DNA of 64,000 nt from Moringa oleifera (taxonomy: Eukaryota > Streptophyta > Magnoliopsida > Brassicales > Moringaceae). A model generated the notes under the pieces. It was not told the DNA's origin. It did no database searches and worked only from the letters and a program-made list of their open reading frames with translations. Made by a program: the position numbers and the translations under genes. Positions 50,293 to 61,197 of this stretch are shown here, one piece after another (positions within the stretch are counted from its first letter, which is position 1; the number at the start of each line of letters is the position of its first letter). The stretch is from assembly GCA_021397835.1 (NCBI GenBank), contig JAJFZO010000724.1, positions 1,959,001 to 2,023,000 on the forward strand, given 5' to 3'.

Positions 50293-50500
50293 TCTTTCTC
50301 TTACACTAGTAGACTAATAGTAGAGTAGTGTAAGAAGAGTAGTGTAAGAAAAAAGAGATTCTTTTTCTTACACTACTCTTTTTCTCTTTGATAAATAAGA
50401 TTGAGATGATCGAATTGTCATCTCAATATTACTAGTGTAAGAGAAAGAATCTCTTACACTAGTGTAATTATGTAAAAAAAAAAAAAAAAATTAGTGTAAG
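50293..50500. repeat. Foldback cluster: seven copies of a CTCTTACACTAGT-like motif
   Basis: A 19-bp arm TCTTTCTCTTACACTAGTA (50293-50311) has a perfect inverted copy at 50430-50448. Between them are a 19-bp-arm hairpin (50335-50353 / 50362-50380, 8-nt loop) built from the same motif and a 10-bp hairpin (50400-50409 / 50418-50427). Overlapping the right end is a 13-bp hairpin (50431-50443 / 50451-50463). A further single copy is near 50489-50500. The whole tract can fold into a multi-branched structure. Best explained as a foldback/MITE or clustered subterminal repeats; no protein is encoded. Confidence 0.8.
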
Positions 50501-50548
50501 AGAATGGTCACCTCACTCTTACCGTTGCAACCCAATTTCGATGCTCCT

Positions 50549-51197
50549 TGCCAATTGTAGAAGGGGTTACTGCCCTGTAGGTGGCGTCGTTCCCGCTTTT
50601 ATGATAATTAGGTATGGACTGGAGGTGGAACTCTGCTTTGCCCTTTACAGGCTTAACTCTATCATGGAGTAGTACATTCTCATGAACTTATGCCTCAATT
50701 CATTGATGTTGACAACTTTTCTTTTGATTCTTTGAAAGGTAAGAGGGAAGTGAAGCATAGGATTGAAAGATGATGATTTGTGAAAGCAGATGCTGTTGGG
50801 TGCTTACTGCAGATATATGGTCATCTTCACTCTTCAGAAGCATGTCAAAGCGACATTTTGATCATTTCTTATTACATTCCTAATTAGATGGGTTGGTTAG
50901 ACTTGTAACTCAGAGACTTTAATATTATGTGGCTATGTATAGACAGCTCATGTTTCAGAAACACTTATATCTGGATGGATTACTTTTGATAGAGTTGAAA
51001 ATGAAATTATCCCATTAGGGCTGGCGTAGGATTTTCTCTTTCTTTATTGGTATATAAACAAACTCTTTGATGGTCATGTTTATTGGTATGACCACTATGA
51101 AGCCCAAAAAAAGCTCCTTTCAGAGATTAATGTTAAAACAATCCCATGGAGGCAACACAGTGGAGCTACAGGGCAGTAACCCTTTCTACAATTGGCA
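50549..51197. mobile_element. Inverted-repeat-bounded element, ~650 bp, with coding-like interior
   Basis: Arms at 50549-50579 and 51167-51197 are 31 bp each and inverted, with one mismatch by my comparison. They begin TGCCAATTGTAGAA. The interior has a Lys/Arg-rich coding-like stretch near 50700-50775. Another at about 51070-51160 reads W-Y-D-H-Y-E-A-Q-K-K-L-L-S-E-I in one frame. I do not recognise either. Flanking 8-9 bp do not match as a target duplication. Possible Pack-type element carrying host gene pieces, or an inverted duplication. Confidence 0.5.
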
Positions 51198-51309
51198 TCT
51201 CTTTTTTATTGAAATAGATATTTTAAAATTAAAATTATTTTTAAAATTTTTAAAATTAATTTTTAATAATTTTTAAAATTAAAATTTTTAATATTTTAAA
51301 AATTAATTT

Positions 51310-51545
51310 AATTAAAAACCAAACCGGAACCATTGGTTTTGAACCGTCGGTTTAGATTTTGGTTCAAAATTTACATGAACCATAACCGAACCATTTTTAA
51401 AATGGTTTCGATTAAGGTTCAAAACCGGAACCGGTATACCAGTTACGGTTCAAAATCGGAACCGGTATACCGGTTTCGGTTCGGTTCAAAATACAAAGGT
51501 TACGGTTCGGTTCAACGGGTTTGAACCGAACCGTGGTCACCTCTA
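51310..51545 (-). mobile_element. GGTTCGGTTC-rich hAT-like terminal region
   Basis: Dense AACCGAACC, AACCGGAACC and GGTTCGGTTC words in both orientations end in CCTCTA at about 51539-51545. Read on the minus strand the end is TAGAGGTGACCACGG, close to the hAT terminal consensus YAGGGRTG. GGTTCGGTTC arrays are frequent at the ends of plant hAT and MITE elements. The other end was not found. Confidence 0.5.
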
Positions 51546-51549
51546 CTAC

Positions 51550-52454
51550 TAAAGTCTAAAAAAGGTAATTAGTTAAGCAATCACATATAATTGTATATTT
51601 ATGTAAGAGTAGAGTAAAACAAAAAAAACTAGCATTAAAATTCAGTTTTTAATCTAAATTTTCATATGTAAATTGACTCAATTTTATATAGACATTTTTA
51701 ATTTAATTTAAATTAATTTTTATAGTAATTTTTTTGAAATATTATTAGTAAAAAATTATAATACTTTTTAGGTATCAAAATTGAATTAAGCACAAAATGG
51801 GCTGTATTTTTTACCTCATTTCCATCAAATTAAGTATTCTCCACACCAAACTTCGGCTACCAACAATCTTGTTTTTATTAAGTTTGTAACATTTGCTACT
51901 TAATCAAGTATGTTAAGTATGAGATTTTAACTTATAAAGGTATTTAAGTTTTGTTTTTTTTTTCTTTAATTGATTTATGTTTACATAAGTTAGGTTGCCA
52001 TTCATCTTTGTGTTAGGATTGAATTCGGACAATTTTTCAATTCTTTAACTAAAAGATTATTTCTTTTACTTCTTTTGGCTATTTTTTTTCCTTTCAATTT
52101 TCAAATTATATCAAAAAATTTTATTTGATCGCAATATTTCTTTTTACAATGTAAATTTATTAATTTATAATGTCTTTTCTTATCTAAATGGTTTTCTTTT
52201 TTAAATGAACATAAAGATAATAACTCAAGGTAATTAATATTGATAAAATTAAATAAGACATTTTAACATGTGAAACTATCCTTCATTTGTTAGCCACTTT
52301 TAACTTTCATTTGAGCCAAAAATTGACTTACATCAAGTTAATTTATACACTAAAATTTAAATGAAAATAATTTATTAAATATATATTTTTTATTTGATTA
52401 TTTAAGTTAGCCAAAAATTGTGTACATAAGCAAAATTTTAAAATATATATGCAT
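51550..52454. other. AT-rich spacer
   Basis: No feature recognised. Confidence 0.3.
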
Positions 52455-52805
52455 AAAATTTTTTGATTATGATTGTTCTTTTAATGATTTGTTGATTTAC
52501 GAAATAAATAAATTATTTTTTAATGGTTCTAGTGAATTTATGGAAAACCAAATGAACGGTTGTTACAGGTGAAGGGAGCAAAAATATAGCTACCATAAAG
52601 TTTTTAAAAAAATAATATTCATAATCAACAAAGATCTATAAACTTAAAAGAAAATGGTTCATGTAAAATTAAATAGAAATTAATATAAGTTAATTAGAAT
52701 TAATATAAATTAGTTTAAAATAATAACAAAAAAATCTTCACAGCAATAAAGGCACTACAAAATAGTCACTATATATGTTCTATATATTAAGCATATTTTT
52801 TTTGA
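52455..52805 (+). repeat. Left copy of a ~300-bp direct repeat
   Basis: Collinear with 56478-56825 over most of its length, sharing GAAAACCAAATGAA, AATAATATTCATAATCAA, ATCTATAAACTTAAA, TAAGTTAATTA and ATATTAAGCATA. Small indels separate the copies, including about 20 bp near 52490-52510. Confidence 0.75.
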
Positions 52806-53554
52806 AAGAAAATTTGTTTTTAGGCGATCATGCAAGGGTATTTACAAAAATAATCCAAATTAATAATTTATATTATTTTAATTTTTAAGCTATTTTCGAA
52901 CGAAAATATCTTTAATGTATAGCGTGCAATTTACCTATTTATACATTAAAAAAAAACTAGAAGTCAACCCTCTTAAATGTCCCTCTTTCTCTCTCACATT
53001 GGTTTCGCACTAACTTCTCTCTTTTTCTTTGTCATTATTCAATCCATTAATGTTGATTCTTGCTCGTCGTCAGACATCGATCATCAAAAAATATCACCAG
53101 TCGACGTATGGTTTTAAACGATAATTTTAGCTTAAATTTTAAATTTTTTGATTCTTAAATCCAATGGATCGAGTCATCCGGTGTTATTTGATTCATAGTT
53201 ATTTTATAATTTTGAATTTACTTTTGATGTGTGAAAGCTCGAAAGAGATATTTCTGATATGTTTTAAGTGATTTTGGTTGTTGGTTTACGAATTTTCAAT
53301 TTTTAAGTATAATAGTATGATTTTTTTACATATTTTTACATATTTCTTTTGATACTTTAACACTCAATAATTGATTTGGGTATATCCATCTACATCTCAT
53401 GTATCTATTTAATTTTTAAAGGTCTTGCTTTAATTCTTTAGCTTGGGTGTATCGAATGCTCACTTTCATAATTTGATAATAAGAATCGTATCTTGTTTAA
53501 TAAATCATATGTTGTTTTAACAACATGTTATGTTTTAAAACTTGTATTTTGTTT

Positions 53555-53690
53555 TCTAATTTCATATCATAGTTTTCAATTTTGTATAATATTTGTCAAT
53601 TTTGTGTCATGCTTTTCAATTTCATACCATTTTTTTTCAATTTTATTACTTCATTTTCAATTTGATGTCTACTCGTTTTGATTTCATTTA
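53555..53690 (+). repeat. Degenerate ~20-bp tandem array
   Basis: About six units built on TTTTCAATTTCATATCAT-type words, upstream of the DUF1985 pseudogene. The open segment 53493-53681 is a by-product. Confidence 0.6.
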
Positions 53691-53809
53691 TAGTTTTTAT
53701 GTTTGGTGACATGGCTTTATGTCTAGTTTTTATTAATTTTGTAACTTCACTTATGTGTTTATTAACCTATTTGCTTGAATTTTGACATGTTTTTCCTTAT
53801 CCCCATAGA

Positions 53810-54700
53810 TGGCCAACATTAGATCCGTTTACGAGCTATATGTGACCTCAAGGAGTATTGAAAGACTGGAAAGTTGTTGAAGTACCATGACATCCCAACT
53901 TTAAAGGAAATGTTCAATGACTCATAGAAAGAAAAGCTTAGTGTAACATGCATAAGGCATTTTTTACACAAGCACAAAGATATCAATTTCTATGGGACTA
54001 TTATCTATAACTTACTGCTTAGGGAGATTCAGTAGAATCAAGAAAGCGAGATATGGTTTAAACTTAGGGACAATGAAGTACAATTTAACAAGTAAGAATT
54101 CTGCTTGATCATTAGGTTGAAATTTGACGAGCTACTAGATATAGATAACATTAAAGTCAATCCGTCTAGTATCCTCACTAAATACTCTGTGACGAGTGAC
54201 AAAGTTAGTGCAAGTAAAGTAAAAACAAGGCTGTTGTAAGGAAAATTTGATGATTCTAATGACAAGGCAAAGCTTGGGCTTTTATACTTACTGAATAGCT
54301 TCATCAAAAGGCATGACGAGTGACAGCAGGTCCCAACATGACAATTTCATTTGGTGGATGATTTAGAAGCATTAAAAAAATTCCTGTGGGGCTTATGGGT
54401 GTATAATAACTCTTGATACACTTCAAGAAAACAGTTGTAAATCATACCATGAAGGGTGTTGGGTTGAATTACAATGCTATGGCTTTGTATGCACATTGTA
54501 GTAAGGAGAAATTTAATTTATTTCTTTTTATATTTCATTTTAAATAAATTATCTAATTGGTTTTCCTTTTCTGAAAGGTTTTTACCTTTGAGGCTACCAA
54601 CATGCTGTAAGAAAATTATCAAACTTTGCCTTTCCTTTGCTCTAAATTTGCTGATGAAGGTTCCATCAAAGGCCTCATAGTGAAGACTACAAAAAGATTT
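53810..54700 (+). pseudogene. DUF1985 domain protein of a transposon (MULE/Ulp1-associated type)
   Basis: Plus-strand blocks with stops between them match the plant DUF1985 domain in order. The first is H-D-I-P-T-L-K (about 53890); then L-L-x-R-E-I followed by E-I-W-F-K-L (about 54015-54065) and E-F-C-L-I-I-R-L (about 54095-54120). After these come L-G-L-L-Y-L-L-N-S-F-I (about 54275-54310), F-H-L-V-D-D-L-E-A-L (about 54345-54375) and V-F-T-F-E-A-T (about 54580-54600). DUF1985 is found mostly in transposon-encoded proteins joined to Ulp1 peptidases. The copy has at least six stops. Intron-like T-rich gaps (near 54510-54570) may be real introns of the ancestor. Confidence 0.7.
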
Positions 54701-54739
54701 TCATAAATAGTGTAAGTTTGTTTCCGTGACTTATTTTGT

Positions 54740-55140
54740 AATTTCGTACCTCTATTTAGTGCTTTCATTTAGAGCTTTGTTTTTTTGTTTTTTAAATCGT
54801 ACTTTCTTATATATTTTGTACCTTCCTTGAATTGATTTTGTATATTCATTCTATATATCATACATCTTTATATATTTTTTACTTTCTTAAATAAATCTAC
54901 CTTCGTGTCTTTTTCATGCATTTCTTCTAGTATTTTTGCATCTTCTTTTAACATATCATACCTTCCTATGTTTATTTTGTGCTTTCATTTTAGTGTTTTT
55001 GTATCTTCTTTTTAACAATTCATATCTTCAAGTTGTATTTTGTTCCTTTATTTTAGTGTTTTCATATCTCCTTTTTAACATTTTATATCTTCATGTTAAA
55101 TTTTATGCATTCATTTTAATGTTTTTGCTTTTTTTTTTAA
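54740..55140 (+). repeat. ~63-bp tandem array, about four clear units
   Basis: Units start near 54887, 54948, 55012 and 55075 with TTAACA or TTAAAT, continue TCATATCTTC, TTTTGT and CATTTTAGTGTTTT, and end TCTTCTTT. Weaker copies extend left to about 54740. Follows the DUF1985 region; probably an expanded non-coding part of the same element. Confidence 0.7.
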
Positions 55141-55280
55141 ATCTGATTTCATGATTTTATTTTGTTATTTCAAATGAGGGCCAAGTCAACGCTAGAACTA
55201 ATTGTTGTTGAGTGCCAAGCCCCATTCAATGTTGGGGTTGAAGATGCTAGATGCCATTACAGTAATAAGTCTCCTCCAAT

Positions 55281-55686
55281 GTGCCTATCGCAACATCCAA
55301 GAGTGGAGATGAGCAAATTAAGGCTCTAGTTGAGATCTTCACTCAAACTAAGTCTATAAAATTATCCACCTATTTACCAAAAACATACAATATATGTCAT
55401 GCATTTCAATTTTATAAGAGTGTTCTCTTATCGAGATCTAATTGTCTTCTTTCATGGAATTGCAACAATGGGGTTTGCTTTTGTAAAGCATGAAAGGGAT
55501 GAAGCAGCTTATAGGGGGATTGAGTTGCAGGGTAAAAAGGATAGAGCAGATAGGGCTGATAGGGTAGATAGGCAAGAGATAAAAGATAAAGAAAGAGAAA
55601 AGGAGATACCTAAGATTGAGAGATTTGATAAGTCAACACGAGTTGGAAAGGTTAAGGAGGATCCAAAGGTTTTGTTGTTGCTTTAA
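55281..55686 (+). pseudogene. Unrecognised coding-like segment, charged C-terminus
   Basis: Two overlapping open segments, 55281-55493 and 55399-55686. The second ends in a highly charged Asp/Arg/Lys/Glu-rich region with R-A-D-R-A-D-R-V-D-R. Its base composition is more coding-like than its surroundings. I do not recognise a domain. It lies between the direct repeats, so it is probably part of the same mobile unit. Confidence 0.25.
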
Positions 55687-56477
55687 TGGTATAATGGCAA
55701 AAATAAAACTCATAGAAACAAAGGTAAACCTTATGGATTACCTTAAACACGGGTGGCATAAGTAATAAATGACGATCCTTAATTCAATCCAACTTGAATT
55801 TCAAGCTTACAAATTTGGTGGCCAAGACCTCTCTTATATTGTGTCATATCCAACTAGTAATGAGGGAACTTGTGGTTATTTTAGTTATTCAAATCGTACA
55901 TTATTGATTAAATTGTACCATGATTTCGTGTAAATAGTAAATCGTTTCATGTTTTTGTCTCCATGGTTTTATGGTTAAATAGTGAATCGTACCATAATTT
56001 CGTATTTAAGTAAGTAAAAAGTATGATGTTTCATGCCATATTTTTGTGAATAATTTTCAATAAAATGTATCTTGATTAGATATTTTGTTTATTGATTTCA
56101 AAACTTGATTTGTATTTCGTGGCTCATGGTGGATTCTATATATTTTTAGGGGTTGATGTAGGCTCCACTTCACACCATGATGTTGAGTACAAGGAGTTGT
56201 TGGCGATTGCCTTCGAATCTTTTTTTTTTTTTTTAATCTTAGTTGTGTAGATTTTAGACACAAAGATAAAAAGAAAGAGAAAACAAAGAGAAAAATCGAA
56301 AAAAGAAAAAAAATATCCAAACAAGTTACCTTTATTTTTAAGTTCATTTAATTTCAAAAAAATTATTATTTTTTATAAAGATATTTTTATTTTTCATAAT
56401 ATATTCAAGTGCTAAAAAAATAAGAAAGATAGTTTTCTTTTGTTAAAAAAAAAGGTAGGCAAGTTTTCAATTTTGAC

Positions 56478-56825
56478 AATTTTCTTGATTGTGATAGTTC
56501 TCCTAATCATTATGTTTTAATGATTCTAACCAATTTATAGAAAACCAAATGAATAGCTGTTATAGGTGATGGGAATGAAGTAAAGGTACCATAAATTCGA
56601 AAAAATAATATTCATAATCAATGAATATCTATAAACTTAAAGTAAAATATTTCATCAAACACATTAATAATAGATTAGTAAGTGTTAAATTAAATAAGAA
56701 TTAACATAAGTTAATTAAAATTAATATAAATTAATCTAATAATAATAATAAATCTTCACATCAATAAATGTAGTACAAAATGGTAAGTTACATATGTCCT
56801 AGATATTAAGCATACCTTGCTAATA
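56478..56825 (+). repeat. Right copy of the ~300-bp direct repeat
   Basis: Partner of 52455-52805, about 4.02 kb away in the same orientation. Extra 40 bp or so near 56655-56690. Confidence 0.75.
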
Positions 56826-59220
56826 CTTTGATTTTTCTATTTTTATTTTTTGCATATATTATTGGAATTGAAATGAAGAGAAAAAAATTTGAATTCTTAC
56901 TAAATAAATGTGTGAAATTTGTTTAATCAGTTAATAATTATTTTAACATTTAATTAAATATTATTTAAACATATATTTTTATAAATATTAAAACATTTTC
57001 AACTTTTAAAAATTATTTTAATATAAAAATCAATGTACAAATTCTATCCATAATAAAAAAATCCTGAAAGTTTAAATTTGTATAAATATCATTTAAAACC
57101 CTATAAAATACTCTCTCTCGTAATTTTTGTCTTGAATTTCAAAAAATCTCCAAACAAATCTTGATTGATGAGAAATAATTAAATAAAATTTATTAAAAAA
57201 TTCAAAATTAAAAGTATTCAAATAAAAAATCTAGTAAATAAATTTTGATTTGGAAAATTTTATGAACTTAAAGAAATATTCAAATTACTATTACAAAAAA
57301 TTTTAAAATTTTTTAAATACTAAAAATACTTTTTAAAAATTTTATTATCAAATATTTAAAAAATTTATAATAAATGATTTGTAGATCAAAAATTATTTAA
57401 AATTAAAAGATCATTAGAAATAAAGTATAAAATTTGTTTGTATAATTTTTTAAATTTTTTAATGGCAAAAATATTCTTAATTTTATTATTATAATTTCAA
57501 CTAAAATTTAATTTGATTATTTTTTATTAATTTCAATAATAAAAGATTTATATTTTTTAAAATTTTAAATAATAATAATTTTTTAAAATTTTATTTTGTA
57601 CTAAAATTCTAAATTTTTTAAAATATCTTGAAAGACAAAACACAATGCATTGCAGGCACAGCCAACGGCTAGTTGGGGGGAGCGGGCCGCGCAATGGGCA
57701 GCGCCAGGTTGGGGCGTTGGCACATTCAAAATAGATGGGTTAGATTGCTGTCCCCATGTCCAGACGGGGCACCTAACCTTCTATCATTTCTTTTAAAAAA
57801 ATAAAATAAAATAAAATTCGGGCTTTATTAAAGTGCTTTCGATTCTGGGTTTCCCCTGCATGACAGATATACCCTTCCCCCTCCCAAATATAACAGGTTT
57901 GACCACACCCAGACTTATCCGCACTTCTTTCCTTTTTTTTTTTTTCTCTAATAATTGCATTATTTTTATATACTTTTCCTTCTTTTTAAATTCTATGGTT
58001 TTATGCTTTTACATTACTTTTTTCTTTTTAATCATTAAGAGAAACTAAATGATTTAATTTAAATAATTTCCATTATAATTTTTTAAAACTTTCACTTTCA
58101 CCTAGTTCCATATTACTTTCAGAATAATTACTGGTATAATTATTTTTTACATATTTATTATACAAATAAATAATTTATATAATAATGATTATTAGATAAA
58201 ATATTTACATAAATTGTTTAAGTTTTAAACTTTTTAGACCATGAGACTGTTATTACAGTAATATCGATTAATTTTGATTGTCATATAAACTAATTAAAAA
58301 AACAATTTCCTATACATGTGATGGAAAATTATTGTATTACAAATTTTTATTAACCATCAGCCAACAGCAGTTGTGTGAACAACTATCCATTGTTTTATGA
58401 AGGATCACCTTTCGAATCAAAATTAAAACAAAAAATAAGTAAATATAATTCAAAAATTTAGAGACATATTTTTTAAAAATTTTTATTTTAAATTTTTAAA
58501 CATATTTAAATAAATCTTAATTGATAAAAAATAATCAAATTAAGTTTTATTAAAAAATTTAAAAATTAAAAATATTTAAATTGAGAATCTTATATTATAA
58601 ATTTTGACTTAAAATTTTTTATGAATGTAAAAAATTATTCAACCTACAATGACAAAAAAATTTAGAGTTTTTTGAATGTTAAAATTATTTTTAAAAATTT
58701 TTTTACTGTCAAATATTTAAAAAAAATTATAATAAATAGCTTGTGAACAAAAAATTATTCAAAAATAAAGGATTGACTCGAAATAAAATTGCAAAATTTA
58801 TTTATGTGATTGTTTTAGATATTTTAATAATGGAAAACATATTTAATTTTGTTATAGTAGCTTAAAAATTTTAATTTGACTGTTTATAATGAATTAAAGT
58901 TATGTTTGAATATGCTTTGTCATTTAAAGTAAAAATTAAGAGAAAATGTATTTTTGAAGATTTTAAATAATATTTATTTTAAATTTTTTAATTAAAATTA
59001 TTTTAAAAGATAATTATTTTTTAAATAAATAATATTTTACATTTTGAAAAATACTTTTTTAATTTTTGTTCGAATTTTAAAAGCATATTAAAAAATTTTG
59101 ATTTATAACAAATAGTTTGAATATTTTTACATTTATAAATTTTAAATTTGATAATATAAAAATTTTTGGTTTCTAAAATAAACATTAAAATAATTTTTTT
59201 AATATTTTAAATAATATTTA
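56826..59220. repeat. AT-rich spacer with two dispersed-repeat copies
   Basis: Positions 57110-57560 and 58470-58920 are collinear with one another and with 34370-34770 and 1530-1990. Between them is a GC-rich island of about 150 bp (57650-57790) that has no reading frame or repeat partner I can see. Confidence 0.4.
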
Positions 59221-59447
59221 TGTATTTATTTCGGATAAGTTAAGACCTTTGGGTTGCAAGATCACTATGATAAATCAAATTGAGAGTCGAGGTCAGATTT
59301 GTCATTTGAAAGTCTATAGAGGTTGCAGCCACTATGTGGTGAACTGTAGAGCATCTTCACGTGTATTTAACGTTGAATGGCCACCCCAACGCGCTTCCAA
59401 GAGGCAGGAACAACACGCATGCATCATTGCACAAGCTGCAGCCTAAA

Positions 59448-60100
59448 TAGACCATCTCCAACCCAAAACACCAAATTTAACATCAATTTGGTGTTAAAAA
59501 AAAATCTTTTTAAAATATTTTAATATAAATTTTTTTTTATCTTTAACCCATTGACACCAAATTGGTGTTATAATATTATTTTAATAATATTATTATAATA
59601 ATTCTTAATAAAAATATTTATAAATATTAATTAATTTATAAATATTTTTAAAATAATTAATATAATTTAAACTTTTTATTTTTATTTATATATTTTTAAA
59701 TAATAATATTAATAGTATATATAATTTTATTATTAATTAAATAAATTATTATTATTAATAATTTAAATAAAACAAAATTACATATTGAATATTGATCTTA
59801 TTTTGAAGATCTTGATGAGATATTCTTAATGGTATAATTTTTTTTTCTAATAATATCATATATTTATTAAATTATTAATCAAAAATATATTTGATTTAAA
59901 ACTTTTAAAAAAGTAATTTATAAAAAAAATATATTTTTTAATATTTCACCAAATTGGTGCAGCTACAGTACTGCACCAAATTTGGTACAGTACTATAGCT
60001 GCACCAATTTGATAAACCTAATTTACCATCTCGTTGGAGACGGTTCCACTATAATTTTGACGGTAAATTACCGTTTTGCCGTCTCGTTGGAGATGGCCTA
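59448..60100. mobile_element. MITE with TAGRCCATCTCCAAC ends
   Basis: Left end TAGACCATCTCCAAC (59448-59462) and right end GTTGGAGATGGCCTA (60086-60100) are inverted with one mismatch. Inside, CACCAAATTGGTG-like words recur. They form an 11-bp hairpin at 59467-59495 and a 9-bp stem at 59954-59979, and the right end has two GTTGGAGA copies in tandem. No open frame. GGCCATCTCCAAC ends are common in eudicot MITEs. No convincing target duplication, so the superfamily is open. Confidence 0.75.
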
Positions 60101-60332
60101 AGTTGAAATGCAATGTCGAATGCGTAAGGTGATAGCGCGTGAGAGTACTGCCCGCTAATCAGGCATCTAAAATGTAAAGAAGTGGCCGATTATAAAATTG
60201 TGAACATCTCGCTGAACGACATGTCAGTTAAAATCAAATAATTTATTAGGAAAATGAATTAAGGGTGAGTTAGGGCAAAAGAGAAAATACTGCTATGTTG
60301 TGTCTTCCTTTTTATTTTTCGTGCGGTGGGAC

Positions 60333-60340
60333 TATTTAAA
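60333..60340 (+). promoter_or_regulatory. Candidate TATA box of the right-hand gene
   Basis: TATTTAAA lies 30-40 bp before a stretch that looks like a transcribed leader (CT-rich, ending in a splice donor). Confidence 0.4.
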
Positions 60341-60369
60341 TGTATTACTATGAAGATAAAGATTATCAC

Positions 60370-60513
60370 CTGTATTTCTCTCCTCAAAATTAACCCATCA
60401 ATCATTCCGAGGAGAGATATCGCTTTCTCACTGTCCCCATAGCAGCATTTAGAGCTCTCTCTCTTTTTCTCGCTCTCTCTCTCTCTCTCTCTCTACACCC
60501 AAAAGAGGATCCC
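60370..60513 (+). other. Candidate 5' UTR exon of a gene extending right
   Basis: Starts after the TATA-like site, carries CT runs (about 60453-60495) as in many plant leaders, and ends at CCC|GTAAGG (donor at 60514). No ATG-led coding region follows in the exon. The remainder of the window to 64000 has intron-like composition and no recognisable coding exon, so the coding part would lie beyond the window. Confidence 0.4.
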
Positions 60514-61159
60514 GTAAGGTGATTGATAATCTGGTTTTGAGTTTGTTTCTTCTTTGTAAAATCCTTTCGAATGATTGACCTGGGATGTTCCTATTAGTTA
60601 ATCAGAGTTTAATTGGTTGATTTAAATGTGTTTTGGCATATGCCTCTATGAGTTGATCTTGTACTTGTATGTCTATTCAATTTGCTCTGGGGGTGTATAT
60701 CTGCTTATATCGGCGGAGACGTGTATTGCTTTCTTGGCCAAATAAGATTTTGAGATTCTTTTCTTGGTTTCTGTGGAGTGTGATTTATGCTATTGTTGTT
60801 TTTTATTCCTTTTATTGAAAAGAAAAAGAAATAAATGTAGGGCTCCTTCCCTTGCTTGATTGACCGAAATATTGTTTTATGTTGAGCTGTCTTTGTTGAT
60901 TTCTTCTTTCCTTGGAAGAATTGGTTTGTGTGGTTAATATCAGGGAAGGATGTGGTGTTCAAAATTTTGATCAGTTGAAGATAAACTTGCAAACGGTAGG
61001 ATCTGCTGCAGAGGTCGAGCGCCTTATGGCATTAATCATTTAGATTTTTGGGAGACTGGTCATTGTAGGGTTTTGAGATCTTGTTTATTTGATCTGATGA
61101 CTTATCTCTCTTGGTTGTTGGTCTTTCTTTTTCTCTGCTTCTTGGGCTGTCTGTGTGTG

Positions 61160-61197
<38 letters not shown>

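Noticed and set aside
59249..59446. 65-residue open segment before the MITE
   Set aside because: Slightly higher GC than its surroundings, but no recognised domain and no splice or promoter context.
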